From JBCDJG01 sp038748065 (lineage in GTDB: Bacteria > Pseudomonadota > Gammaproteobacteria > Pseudomonadales > Halieaceae), in the NCBI GenBank assembly GCA_038748065.1, contig JBCDJG010000009.1:1-64000 (forward strand): a DNA stretch of 64,000 nucleotides, given 5' to 3'. A program made the translations under genes and the position numbers. Below, one piece after another: positions 43,404 to 51,279 of this stretch. Each line of letters begins with the position of its first letter. Positions within the stretch are counted from its first letter, which is position 1. The notes beneath the pieces were generated by a model. It had not been told where the DNA came from. It did no database searches and worked only from the letters and a program-made list of their open reading frames with translations.

Positions 43404-45449
43404 ATGAGCAATCCCCTGCTTGAACAACACACCTTACCGCCCTTCTCCCGCATCCGGCCGGAGCATGTCGAACCCGCCATTCGCGGGCTGATCGAGCGCA
43501 ACAAGCGCGAGATCGACGCGCTGCTGGCTTCCGTAGACCCTGCGGATTGGGAGAACCTGCTGGCCCCGATCGAGCAGTTGAACGACGAACTAGAGCAGGC
43601 CTGGTCCCCCGTTTCGCATTTGAACGCCGTCCTCAACAGCGACGATCTGCGCGAGGCCTATAACGCCTGTCTACCGCTTCTGTCGGAGTACGGCACATGG
43701 GCCGGACAGCATGAGGGTCTGTACAAGGCTTATCAGGAGATAGCGACAAGCGAAGCCTGGCAGAGTCTTTCGCAGGCTCAGCAAACCACCATTGAACATG
43801 CTCTACGCGACTTTCGCCTTGCCGGCGTCGCGCTTTCAAGGGAGGACAAGGCGCGCTACGGCGAACTCCGCCAGCGCCTGTCAGAGCTGGGCAGTAAGTT
43901 CTCGGAAAATGTGCTGGATGCGACCAATGCATGGTCGAAGCTGGTCACCGAGGAAGAGCTGGCGGGCCTGCCTGAGACGGCCTTGGCGGGCGCCAAGCAG
44001 GCCGCTGAACACGCCGGCGAAGACGGCTACCTGATCAATCTCGAATTCCCCTCTTTTTACCCCGTGCTGACCTACTGCCAAAACAGAGCCCTGCGTGAGG
44101 AGGTCTACACCGCCAACAGTACGCGAGCCTCGGAGATGGGGCCTGACGCGGGCCGCTGGGACAATACTTTCCTCATTACAGAAATTCTTGATCTCAGGCA
44201 GCAGCTGGCCGCGCTGCTGGGCTTTTCCGACTACAGCGAGTATTCCCTGGCCACCAAAATGGCAGACACGCCCGACCAGGTCATCAGCTTCCTGGAGCAA
44301 CTGGCGGCCAGCTCTCACCCGCAGGCGGAAAAGGAATGGGCGGAACTCGGAGCCTTCGCCCGCGAAGACGGGGGGCTCGAGCAACTCGCTGCCTGGGACG
44401 TAGGCTACTACGCCGAGCGGCTGCGTCAGGCGCGCTACGCCATCTCACAGGAAGAGATCAGGCCCTACCTTCGGGCCGACAAGGTCCTTACTGGCATGTT
44501 CGACGTTGTCAGCCAGCTCTATGGGCTCAGCATCCGCGAGGTGACAGACTTTGACAGCTACCACCCCGATGCACAGCTGTTTGAGGTAAGCCAGTCGGGC
44601 GAGGTCCTGGCGCGCTTTTATCTCGACATGTACGCCCGTGCAAACAAACGCGGTGGTGCCTGGATGGGTGACTGCCGGGTGCGTCGGCGCACGGGGGAAG
44701 GTCTGCAAATACCGGTCGCCTATCTGGTCTGCAACTTCACGCCAGCTGTCGGTGATCAACCTGCACTTCTGTCACACACCGAGCTGACCACTCTCTTCCA
44801 CGAGTTCGGGCATGGCCTGCACCACATGCTCACCAAGCAGCAGGTGGCCGCAGTGTCAGGCATTAATGGCGTTGCCTGGGACGCCGTGGAGTTACCCAGC
44901 CAGTTTCTGGAAAACTGGTGCTGGGAGCCCGAAGCTCTGGCCATGCTCAGCGCCCACATCGAGACGGGCGAGCCGCTGCCGGCGGCCTTACTGGATAAGA
45001 TGCTCGCGGCGCGCAACTTTCAGTCAGCCATGATGATGGTGCGCCAGCTGGAGTTCTCCTTGTTTGATATACGCCTGCATCGCGAGTGGCGAGGTGGTGA
45101 TGCCGAGGCCGTACAGGCACTGCTGGACGAGGTGCGCGCGCAGGTAGCCGTGCTCACGCCTCCGGCCTTCAATCGCTTTCAGAATAGCTTCAACCATATT
45201 TTCGCCGGCGGTTATGCCGCCGGCTACTACAGCTATAAATGGGCCGAGGTGCTGTCGGCAGATGCATTCTCCCGCTTCGAGGAGGAAGGCGTCTTTAACC
45301 CGGAAACCGGCGCCGATTTCCGCCGCGAGATTCTCGAAAGCGGCGGCTCCCGTGACGCGATGGCATCCTTCGTTGCCTTCCGCGGGCGCGAGCCCGATAT
45401 AGAGCCACTGTTAAGGCACAGTGGCATCAGCGCGCCCGTCGCCGCTTGA
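43404..45449 (+). CDS. prlC: oligopeptidase A (M3 metallopeptidase)
   Basis: A 681-residue cytoplasmic zinc peptidase that degrades signal-peptide fragments and other oligopeptides. The zinc site is HEFGH at residues 466-470, with the third-ligand Glu further on in SQFLENWCWEPEAL. The N-terminus (PPFSRIRPEHVEPAI) and the C-terminal ILESGGSRDAMASFVAFRGREP are typical of PrlC. It lies 85 bases after thpR. Confidence 0.95.
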   Translation: MSNPLLEQHTLPPFSRIRPEHVEPAIRGLIERNKREIDALLASVDPADWENLLAPIEQLNDELEQAWSPVSHLNAVLNSDDLREAYNACLPLLSEYGTWAGQHEGLYKAYQEIATSEAWQSLSQAQQTTIEHALRDFRLAGVALSREDKARYGELRQRLSELGSKFSENVLDATNAWSKLVTEEELAGLPETALAGAKQAAEHAGEDGYLINLEFPSFYPVLTYCQNRALREEVYTANSTRASEMGPDAGRWDNTFLITEILDLRQQLAALLGFSDYSEYSLATKMADTPDQVISFLEQLAASSHPQAEKEWAELGAFAREDGGLEQLAAWDVGYYAERLRQARYAISQEEIRPYLRADKVLTGMFDVVSQLYGLSIREVTDFDSYHPDAQLFEVSQSGEVLARFYLDMYARANKRGGAWMGDCRVRRRTGEGLQIPVAYLVCNFTPAVGDQPALLSHTELTTLFHEFGHGLHHMLTKQQVAAVSGINGVAWDAVELPSQFLENWCWEPEALAMLSAHIETGEPLPAALLDKMLAARNFQSAMMMVRQLEFSLFDIRLHREWRGGDAEAVQALLDEVRAQVAVLTPPAFNRFQNSFNHIFAGGYAAGYYSYKWAEVLSADAFSRFEEEGVFNPETGADFRREILESGGSRDAMASFVAFRGREPDIEPLLRHSGISAPVAA

Positions 45450-45455
45450 TGCGCT

Positions 45456-45976
45456 ATGAAGCTCTCGTCCATCAATGACTATTTTCAGGTGGCGGCGGCC
45501 GTCGGAGTCATCATCGGGCTTGTGCTGGTAGGCGTTGAGATTCGAGAATCCAATCGGATCTCAGTACAGCAGGCGACCTCTGCCAACTGGACGAATTGGG
45601 CGCAGTTTTCCATGTCAGAGCTCGAGACCGGGATTGCCGCAACGATTGTGAAGGCGATGAAGTCGCCAGATGAGCTGACACTCGAAGACAAGATCAACCT
45701 CGACTCCTGGCTATCCGCGTATCTGTCACTCATGGAGCATGACTACGCCAGCCTGATCCTGACCAATGCCCAGACGAAGCGATGGAGGCTTATCTGCAAA
45801 GCCTGCGGGACGACGCACCGCGCTACTTTGGTAATACCTTCAGCCGAAGCTGGCTGGAGGCAAATTTGTACTGGATGTCACCTGCCATAGCCCAGGCAAT
45901 CGTCGAGGCCTTGACAGATAGCCCTCTCGGTTCCGACGCGGCCTATTTCGAGCAGATGGGCGCCTCTGGTCCGTGA
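45456..45976 (+). pseudogene. frameshifted gene for an uncharacterised membrane-anchored protein
   Basis: Two overlapping frames together make one protein of about 173 residues. The first (45456 onward) has an N-terminal span (YFQVAAAVGVIIGLVLVG) and a soluble part up to LILTNA near 45770; it then runs out of sense. The second frame continues with DEAMEAYLQSLRDDAPRYF to the stop at 45976. A single base lost in or near the CCC at 45769-45771 would explain this. The family is widespread in marine bacteria but unnamed to me. The downstream ZIP gene's GTG overlaps the stop of the second frame, so coupling once existed. It may be a real mutation or a sequencing error. Confidence 0.72.
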
Positions 45977-46707
45977 TAGAAGCGGCTGCCTGGGGCGCCC
46001 TGGCCTCATCCACCCTTCTGCTGGGTGGGCTGCTTGCCTATATCTTCAGGATCAGCACGCGGCTTAACGCCATCGTCATGGCCATAGGCGCGGGGCTTCT
46101 ACTGGGCTCAGTGTCCTACGATCTGGTGGAGGAAGCGCTGGAAGCGAGCGGACTGACCTGGGTCGCCATCTGGTTTTTCGCCGGTTCAGCCGTTTTTGTG
46201 GCGGGCGATTTGCTGCTTGATCGAATGGGAGCTGACCAGCGCAAAAACCCCGGCGGCGCTCAAGCCGGAGGCTCGGCAGGTGCCATTGCCATGGGCTCTG
46301 TGCTGGACGGTATCCCCGAGTCTTTCGTGCTTGGCTTAACAGTCGTCCAGGGCAGCATCAATGTACCTCTGCTCTTTGGGGTCGCTATTTCAAACCTGCC
46401 CGAGGGCATGGCCTCCTCCAGCGGGCTGCGCGCCGCTGGCTGGCCGGCAAAGCGCGTTATCGGTATGTGGTCCTTGGTACTGACGGTATCAGCACTATCG
46501 GCTGCGGCGGGGTATGCGCTGCTTGATCCCGCGGCTGGCTTGATCGGACCCGCGGGACAGGCGCTGGCTCAGGCCTTCGCCGCGGGCGCTCTGCTGACCA
46601 TGCTCTGCGATACGATGCTACCGGAAGCCTTTGACGAGGTGCGCGACTGGACGGGCGCGCTGGTGGTGCTGGGGTTTGCAGGCTCTATTGCACTCTCGGC
46701 ACTTTGA
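45973..46707 (+). CDS. ZIP family metal transporter
   Basis: A 244-residue inner-membrane carrier for divalent metals, probably zinc. About eight spans are visible. The metal-site helices appear as GSVLDGIPESFVLG and GVAISNLPEGMASSSG; the His residues common in ZIP sites are replaced here by Asp/Asn and Pro-Glu, so the metal preference is uncertain. The start is GTG, overlapping the stop of the preceding frameshifted gene. Confidence 0.87.
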   Translation: MIEAAAWGALASSTLLLGGLLAYIFRISTRLNAIVMAIGAGLLLGSVSYDLVEEALEASGLTWVAIWFFAGSAVFVAGDLLLDRMGADQRKNPGGAQAGGSAGAIAMGSVLDGIPESFVLGLTVVQGSINVPLLFGVAISNLPEGMASSSGLRAAGWPAKRVIGMWSLVLTVSALSAAAGYALLDPAAGLIGPAGQALAQAFAAGALLTMLCDTMLPEAFDEVRDWTGALVVLGFAGSIALSAL

Positions 46708-46811
46708 CGTATCTGCGTGACGAAGCCCATTAACCGCCCAGGTCTAACCCTCAGTTATGTTGGGAATCCTGCGACGGTGATACCCTGCGTTGCGCTAGAA
46801 CCTGCCTGTGC

Positions 46812-47279
46812 TCAGGCGCCGCTTTGAGCGCTCTCCCCGAGGAACAGCGACACTTCAGCGCGAGTCCACTCAAGTACAGTTTTTTGTGGATAGCGGTCGA
46901 TGCTCGTGTCGACCAGAAAAGGCGCAGCTATGGGTGACGCACCAATGTCTTGAAGCGCGGCATGCAACCGTTCGCCGGCCTGGCCAAAGGTGGGGTATGA
47001 ACTGTCGCCAAGGTTGATTAGCAAATAGGGCCGCCCCGCGATATTGGGCGGTGAGTTGAGCAGTTCCGCGTACAAGGCTTGCAGGTTTGTCGGAAGATCG
47101 CCGGCGCCAGTATTGGAGGTGCAAAAAATCAGTAGCTCATCTGGATCACGCGCCAAATCCGCCGCCCCAGCCGACTGGTTGACATCAATACGCTCCGCCT
47201 GATCCAGCTCTCGCCTCAGGTATTCAGCAACCCCTGAGGCAGTACCCATCTCCGACCCAACAATAATCTGTGCTTTCAA
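46812..47279 (-). CDS. flavodoxin / MioC-like protein
   Basis: A 155-residue FMN-binding flavodoxin. The phosphate loop is at residues 8-17 (SEMGTASGVA), and FCTSNTGAGDLPTNLQALY and NLGDSSYPTFGQAGERLH are the other FMN contacts, the second being the MioC/sulfite-reductase-like form. It acts as a soluble electron carrier. It converges on the ZIP gene and stands apart from aqpZ. Confidence 0.88.
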   Translation of the reverse strand: MKAQIIVGSEMGTASGVAEYLRRELDQAERIDVNQSAGAADLARDPDELLIFCTSNTGAGDLPTNLQALYAELLNSPPNIAGRPYLLINLGDSSYPTFGQAGERLHAALQDIGASPIAAPFLVDTSIDRYPQKTVLEWTRAEVSLFLGESAQSGA

Positions 47280-47364
47280 TGCACGCCCCCGTCAAATCTG
47301 CGCAGTCGCCGTGGAGAGCACTGCCTGATCGAGCCTCGCCGATACCCGCCGCGCAGCGCTTTAC

Positions 47365-48057
47365 TCAGTTCTCTCGACCAAGCCACTTGTAGCAGACGCC
47401 CGCCAGTGCAGCACCAACAATCGGCGCGACCCAGAACAGCCAGAGCTGGCCAACGGCCCAGCCACCCTCGAACAGGGCGACACCCGTACTGCGCGCCGGA
47501 TTGACCGAGGTATTGGTAACGGGAATGCTGATCAGGTGTATCAGCGTCAGCCCAAGGCCGATCGCGACCGGCGCCAGTGCCGCTGGTGCTCTGTCATCGG
47601 TCGCGCCGAGGATAATAATCAGAAACATGAAGGTCATCACGACCTCACACACCAGCGCTGCCATCAATCCATAGCCGCCCGGTGAGTGTTCACCGTAGCC
47701 GTTCGAGGCAAATCCCGCCGTTTCGAATCCCGCCTGCCCGGAGGCAATCACATACAGGACCGCTGCGCCTGTAATACCGCCCGCGACCTGGGCCGCGATA
47801 TAAGGCAGTAACTCGCCCGCGGAAAATCTGCCGCCAACTAATAGCCCAACTGAAACAGCGGGGTTGAGATGACAACCCGAAATGTGTCCGATGGCGTAAG
47901 CCATAGTGAGTACGGTGAGGCCGAAGGCCAGGGAGACCCCGACAAAACCGATACCGAGTTCAGGGAAGCCGGCCGCGAGGACGGCGCTGCCGCAGCCCCC
48001 AAGTACCAACCAGAATGTGCCGATAAACTCTGCACCTAATTTCTTGCTCATGGGCAT
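47365..48057 (-). CDS. aqpZ: aquaporin Z
   Basis: A 230-residue water channel with six spans and both pore signatures: NPA at 65-67 (HLNPAVSVG) and NPA at 186-188 (SVNPARSTG). The Arg after the second NPA and the following sequence fit the water-selective AqpZ. GGAG lies five bases before the ATG at 48057. It appears to be a single-gene unit. Confidence 0.95.
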   Translation of the reverse strand: MPMSKKLGAEFIGTFWLVLGGCGSAVLAAGFPELGIGFVGVSLAFGLTVLTMAYAIGHISGCHLNPAVSVGLLVGGRFSAGELLPYIAAQVAGGITGAAVLYVIASGQAGFETAGFASNGYGEHSPGGYGLMAALVCEVVMTFMFLIIILGATDDRAPAALAPVAIGLGLTLIHLISIPVTNTSVNPARSTGVALFEGGWAVGQLWLFWVAPIVGAALAGVCYKWLGREN

Positions 48058-48117
48058 GGCTGCTCCTTGTTGTTATCACTGTTAAGCAAGCCATGAGCCT
48101 AGCACAGATTCAGGGCA

Positions 48118-48597
48118 TTAACTGTGCCAGCTCGCCGACGCGCGCTGCCCCGGTCCGGAAGATACGCTGACCTCCAGCTCGCGAATATCCTCTCCGTCGG
48201 AGGCAGCCAGTAGCTTCCCAAGCAGGTAGCGCGAAAACTCTTCAACGGTCGCATTGCGGATCGGCAGCACCAGTGTGTCAGAGCACAGAAAACGCATCAC
48301 TTCGTCAGCAAAGTAAACAATGTACTCATCGCCCGCCTTTTCGATACGCTGATAGGGGGATTCGCCAGCCAGAATCAGATACTCATCCAGCTCGTCGCAG
48401 ACCTGCTTGATCAGGTTTTTATAGACGTTGTAGTCAGCGGCAAAGCCATTATCCCCCATAGGGGCGGCAATCGTCGCAGAGACCGAGTAGTTATGCCCAT
48501 GCAGCCGCTCGCGCTCGGTCGCTGAGAAAATCGTGAAGTGCGCAACAGAAAACTTATGCGCCTCCTTGTCAATGTGCAGTGTTGCGAGCTGGTCCAT
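48118..48597 (-). CDS. 6-pyruvoyltetrahydropterin synthase-family protein (PTPS-III-like)
   Basis: A 159-residue T-fold enzyme of the PTPS/QueD superfamily. Zinc ligands are H20 (SVAHF), H33 and H35 (HGH 33-35). The Cys of the CxxxHGH motif in QueD and BH4-type PTPS is absent; E30 gives ExxHGH, the form of the PTPS-III group reported to make the folate precursor 6-hydroxymethyldihydropterin. Simple annotation as QueD is therefore doubtful. It is divergent from an SDR gene, 113 bases apart, which could be its partner reductase. Confidence 0.85.
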   Translation of the reverse strand: MDQLATLHIDKEAHKFSVAHFTIFSATERERLHGHNYSVSATIAAPMGDNGFAADYNVYKNLIKQVCDELDEYLILAGESPYQRIEKAGDEYIVYFADEVMRFLCSDTLVLPIRNATVEEFSRYLLGKLLAASDGEDIRELEVSVSSGPGQRASASWHS

Positions 48598-48710
48598 TCG
48601 ACGGTCCCATCACGTATGTTGGCAGTGTAGCGGCGCCGCTTGACGCCGTCAGAAAAATCGCTGACCCTGCGTATCGGGTCCCCTTTAATACTTCCGGAGC
48701 CTTAAACTGG

Positions 48711-49412
48711 ATGAAAACTGCGATTATAACCGGTGCCAGCGTTGGCATTGGCCGGGAAACGGCCGCTCGCTTCCTTGACAGCGGTTTCGCCGTGTTTAAT
48801 CTGGCGCGGCGCCCGTGCCCACTGGAAGGGGCCACCAGTATCCGCTGCGACCTGGCCGATCCAGCATCTATCACAGATACCTGCGATCAGCTGGCCGAGG
48901 CCGTTGCCACCAGCGATTCGGTGGCGCTGGTCTACAACGCTAGCCAAATGCTCAAAGATAGCGCCACAGAGTGCCAAAGCGATAGCCTGCGTGCCGTTTT
49001 GGAGACCAATATTGTAGGCATCAACAGCGTTAACCAGGCTTTGCTCAGTAAGCTGCCAACAACATCGAGCGTGCTATACGTGGGCTCTACGCTCTCCGAG
49101 AAGGCCGTAGCGAATTCCTTTAGCTATGTCACCAGCAAACACGCGCAGCTCGGCATGATGCGGGCAACCTGCCAGGATCTCATGGGCAGTGGCATCCATA
49201 CCGCAATGATCTGCCCTGGCTTTACGGATACGGAGATGCTGCGCACCCATATCGGTACTGACCCCGAGGTCGAACAGTCAATTGCCGACATGAACGCCTT
49301 CAAACGCCTGATTCGGCCAGACGAAATTGCTGAGCTGATTCACTGGGCGCATCACAATCCGGTCATCAACGGTGCGGTTCTGCACGCTAATCTAGGCCAG
49401 AAGGAAAGCTGA
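48711..49412 (+). CDS. SDR-family oxidoreductase (sepiapterin/pteridine reductase-like)
   Basis: A 233-residue short-chain dehydrogenase. The cofactor motif is TGASVGIG at residues 7-14, and the catalytic Ser (YVGSTLS) and Tyr-x3-Lys (SYVTSKH) are present. I start at the ATG at 48711, since the 44 residues upstream in frame are not SDR-like. Its neighbours (divergent PTPS, downstream YhhQ carrier) suggest a pterin or deazapurine substrate, as in sepiapterin or dihydropteridine reduction; this is context, not motif, evidence. YhhQ follows after two bases. Confidence 0.87.
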   Translation: MKTAIITGASVGIGRETAARFLDSGFAVFNLARRPCPLEGATSIRCDLADPASITDTCDQLAEAVATSDSVALVYNASQMLKDSATECQSDSLRAVLETNIVGINSVNQALLSKLPTTSSVLYVGSTLSEKAVANSFSYVTSKHAQLGMMRATCQDLMGSGIHTAMICPGFTDTEMLRTHIGTDPEVEQSIADMNAFKRLIRPDEIAELIHWAHHNPVINGAVLHANLGQKES

Positions 49413-49414
49413 CT

Positions 49415-50194
49415 ATGGCACCGGAGGTACTCTGGGACCGCCGAGAGCGCGTCTTCCTCGTGCTGGCTGGCACCTTCCTGTGTGCCATGACGTTGCTGAA
49501 TGTCATCGGCATCACGCGCTTTATACAGCTGGGTCCCATGGCGCTCGCCGTGGGCGTGCTGCCCTACCCGATCACTTTCCTGTGCACCGACCTGATCTGT
49601 GAGTTATATGGAAAAGCGCGGGCCAACTTTCTGGTTACGGTGGGTCTCGGGCTAAATTTCTTCATCCTGTTCGTGCTCTTTCTAGGCAACGCAGTTCCCG
49701 CCGTGTCTCTGGAGAATCAGCCACCGTGGCAAGTGCTGCAGCTCGCCGCACCGGTATCACTGCCCAATGGCGACACGGTGGAAGACAGCGTGGGTCTCTA
49801 CCAGCTTATTTATGCCACCACCTCAGGAGCCGTCTTCGCGTCCATGATGGCTTACATTGCGGCCCAGTACTGCGATGTTCAGCTCTTTCACTTCTGGAAG
49901 CGCGTGACTAAGGGAAAGTATCTGTGGGTGCGCAATAACTTCAGCACGCTGATGAGTCAGATGGTGGATTCGGTTATGGTCGTTACCGTGACCTTTGGCG
50001 CAGCCTACCTGCGCGACGAGATCGCCTTCAAGACTCTGCTCGTACTGATTGGCAGCAACTACCTGTTCAAGGCCACGGTCGCCCTTCTCGATACCGGCCC
50101 CTTCTACCTGGGCGTGCACTACCTGCGGCGCTACCTGCAACTGGAGCCCGGCGAGATAGCGACACCTGGGGGCGCAGCCCAATACAACGCTTGA
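49415..50194 (+). CDS. YhhQ/VUT-family queuosine-precursor transporter
   Basis: A 259-residue membrane protein with about six to seven spans. It matches the YhhQ family: LPYPITFLCTDLICELYGKARA near the start and LWVRNNFSTLMSQMVDSVMVV in the second half. In E. coli the family takes up preQ0/preQ1, precursors of queuosine. It is longer than E. coli YhhQ by about 40 residues, mostly in a loop near residues 95-130. It is in an operon with the SDR, and no other queuosine genes are in the window. Confidence 0.88.
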   Translation: MAPEVLWDRRERVFLVLAGTFLCAMTLLNVIGITRFIQLGPMALAVGVLPYPITFLCTDLICELYGKARANFLVTVGLGLNFFILFVLFLGNAVPAVSLENQPPWQVLQLAAPVSLPNGDTVEDSVGLYQLIYATTSGAVFASMMAYIAAQYCDVQLFHFWKRVTKGKYLWVRNNFSTLMSQMVDSVMVVTVTFGAAYLRDEIAFKTLLVLIGSNYLFKATVALLDTGPFYLGVHYLRRYLQLEPGEIATPGGAAQYNA

Positions 50195-50197
50195 GTA

Positions 50198-51250
50198 TCA
50201 GGCGGCCAGGCGCCTGGCCGCCCCCAGTATCTCTTCCGCGAGTCCCTCAGCCACCCTTGCTGTAGGCTGCCGATTCTCGTCGGCACGTTGCAATACTTGG
50301 CGCAGCCTGTCGCTGATACGCGCGATATGCGCGCGGCAGTCGGCGGCCGGTGCGCCACTGCGCTGATAATGAACGTCGATGATGCCGCCGGCGTTAATCA
50401 GGAAGTCAGGGCAGTACAAAATGCCGTGAGCCGCAAGGCTGACACCGTCTTCCTCCGTGGCCAACTGATTGTTGGCGGCGCCGGCAACAATACCAGCTCG
50501 AAGTCGAGGTATAGACTGCGCATTGAGCACAGCCCCCATGGCGCAGGGCGCCAGCACATCGACTTCCATGGTCAGAATGTCTTCGGTCGATGCGGGTATC
50601 ACGCCGAGCCGCGCTGCGGCTCGCTTCACGTTCTCGCAGACCACGTCAGCACCGAAGACTTCGGCACCCGCGGCGACTAATCGCTCAGCCAGAAAATAAC
50701 CAACGTTACCCAGACCCTGTATCGCCACGCGAAGGCCGCTAAGTTCTTCCGTCCCGAGGCGATGCCGAACGGCAGCCTCTATTGCCAGGTAAACACCCAA
50801 GGCAGTGCTCGGTGATGGATCCCCACCGTGGGCGTTATCATCAAGCCCGTTAACCCAGGGCGTACGCTCGGCCATGGTGCGGATATCGCTCACGCCGGTA
50901 CCCGAGTCCTCGGCAGCCACGTAACGGCCGCCCTGGGAATTGACGAAATCGCCCATGGCCCGCAGTAACGCTGGCGTCTTGTCCCGTCGAGGATCACCAA
51001 TGATGACCGACTTGCCGCCACCAAGCGGCAGCCCTGCGAGCGCCGACTTATAGGTCATACCCCGCGAGAGGCGCAGCACATCGTGCAGCGCCTCCTCGTC
51101 GGACTGGTAGTCAAACATGCGGCAGCCGCCGACCGCCGGGCCGAGGCGGCTGTTGTGTACCGCAATAATCGCTCGCAGCCCAGTCTGCTCATCCTCGTGG
51201 AAGGCCACCAATTCGTGATGGTCGTAGGCCGGCGCGGACAAAACGCTCAT
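50198..51250 (-). CDS. Glu/Leu/Phe/Val dehydrogenase (leucine/valine dehydrogenase type)
   Basis: A 350-residue NAD-dependent amino-acid dehydrogenase which deaminates branched-chain or aromatic amino acids to 2-oxo acids. The substrate-binding and catalytic Lys region is KSALAGLPLGGGKSVI, and the Rossmann motif is GLGNVGYFLAERL. Its size is that of the Leu/Val/Phe dehydrogenases and not of glutamate dehydrogenase. AGAGGA lies upstream of the ATG. It follows the indolepyruvate oxidoreductase gene by 29 bases, giving a two-step path from amino acid to acyl-CoA. Confidence 0.92.
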   Translation of the reverse strand: MSVLSAPAYDHHELVAFHEDEQTGLRAIIAVHNSRLGPAVGGCRMFDYQSDEEALHDVLRLSRGMTYKSALAGLPLGGGKSVIIGDPRRDKTPALLRAMGDFVNSQGGRYVAAEDSGTGVSDIRTMAERTPWVNGLDDNAHGGDPSPSTALGVYLAIEAAVRHRLGTEELSGLRVAIQGLGNVGYFLAERLVAAGAEVFGADVVCENVKRAAARLGVIPASTEDILTMEVDVLAPCAMGAVLNAQSIPRLRAGIVAGAANNQLATEEDGVSLAAHGILYCPDFLINAGGIIDVHYQRSGAPAADCRAHIARISDRLRQVLQRADENRQPTARVAEGLAEEILGAARRLAA

Positions 51251-51279
51251 GGTATTTCCTCTCTATCGTTGACGGTGGT

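Noticed and set aside
48118..48597. Annotation of the PTPS-family protein as QueD
   Set aside because: The catalytic Cys of CxxxHGH is missing and ExxHGH is present instead, so QueD activity cannot be assumed.
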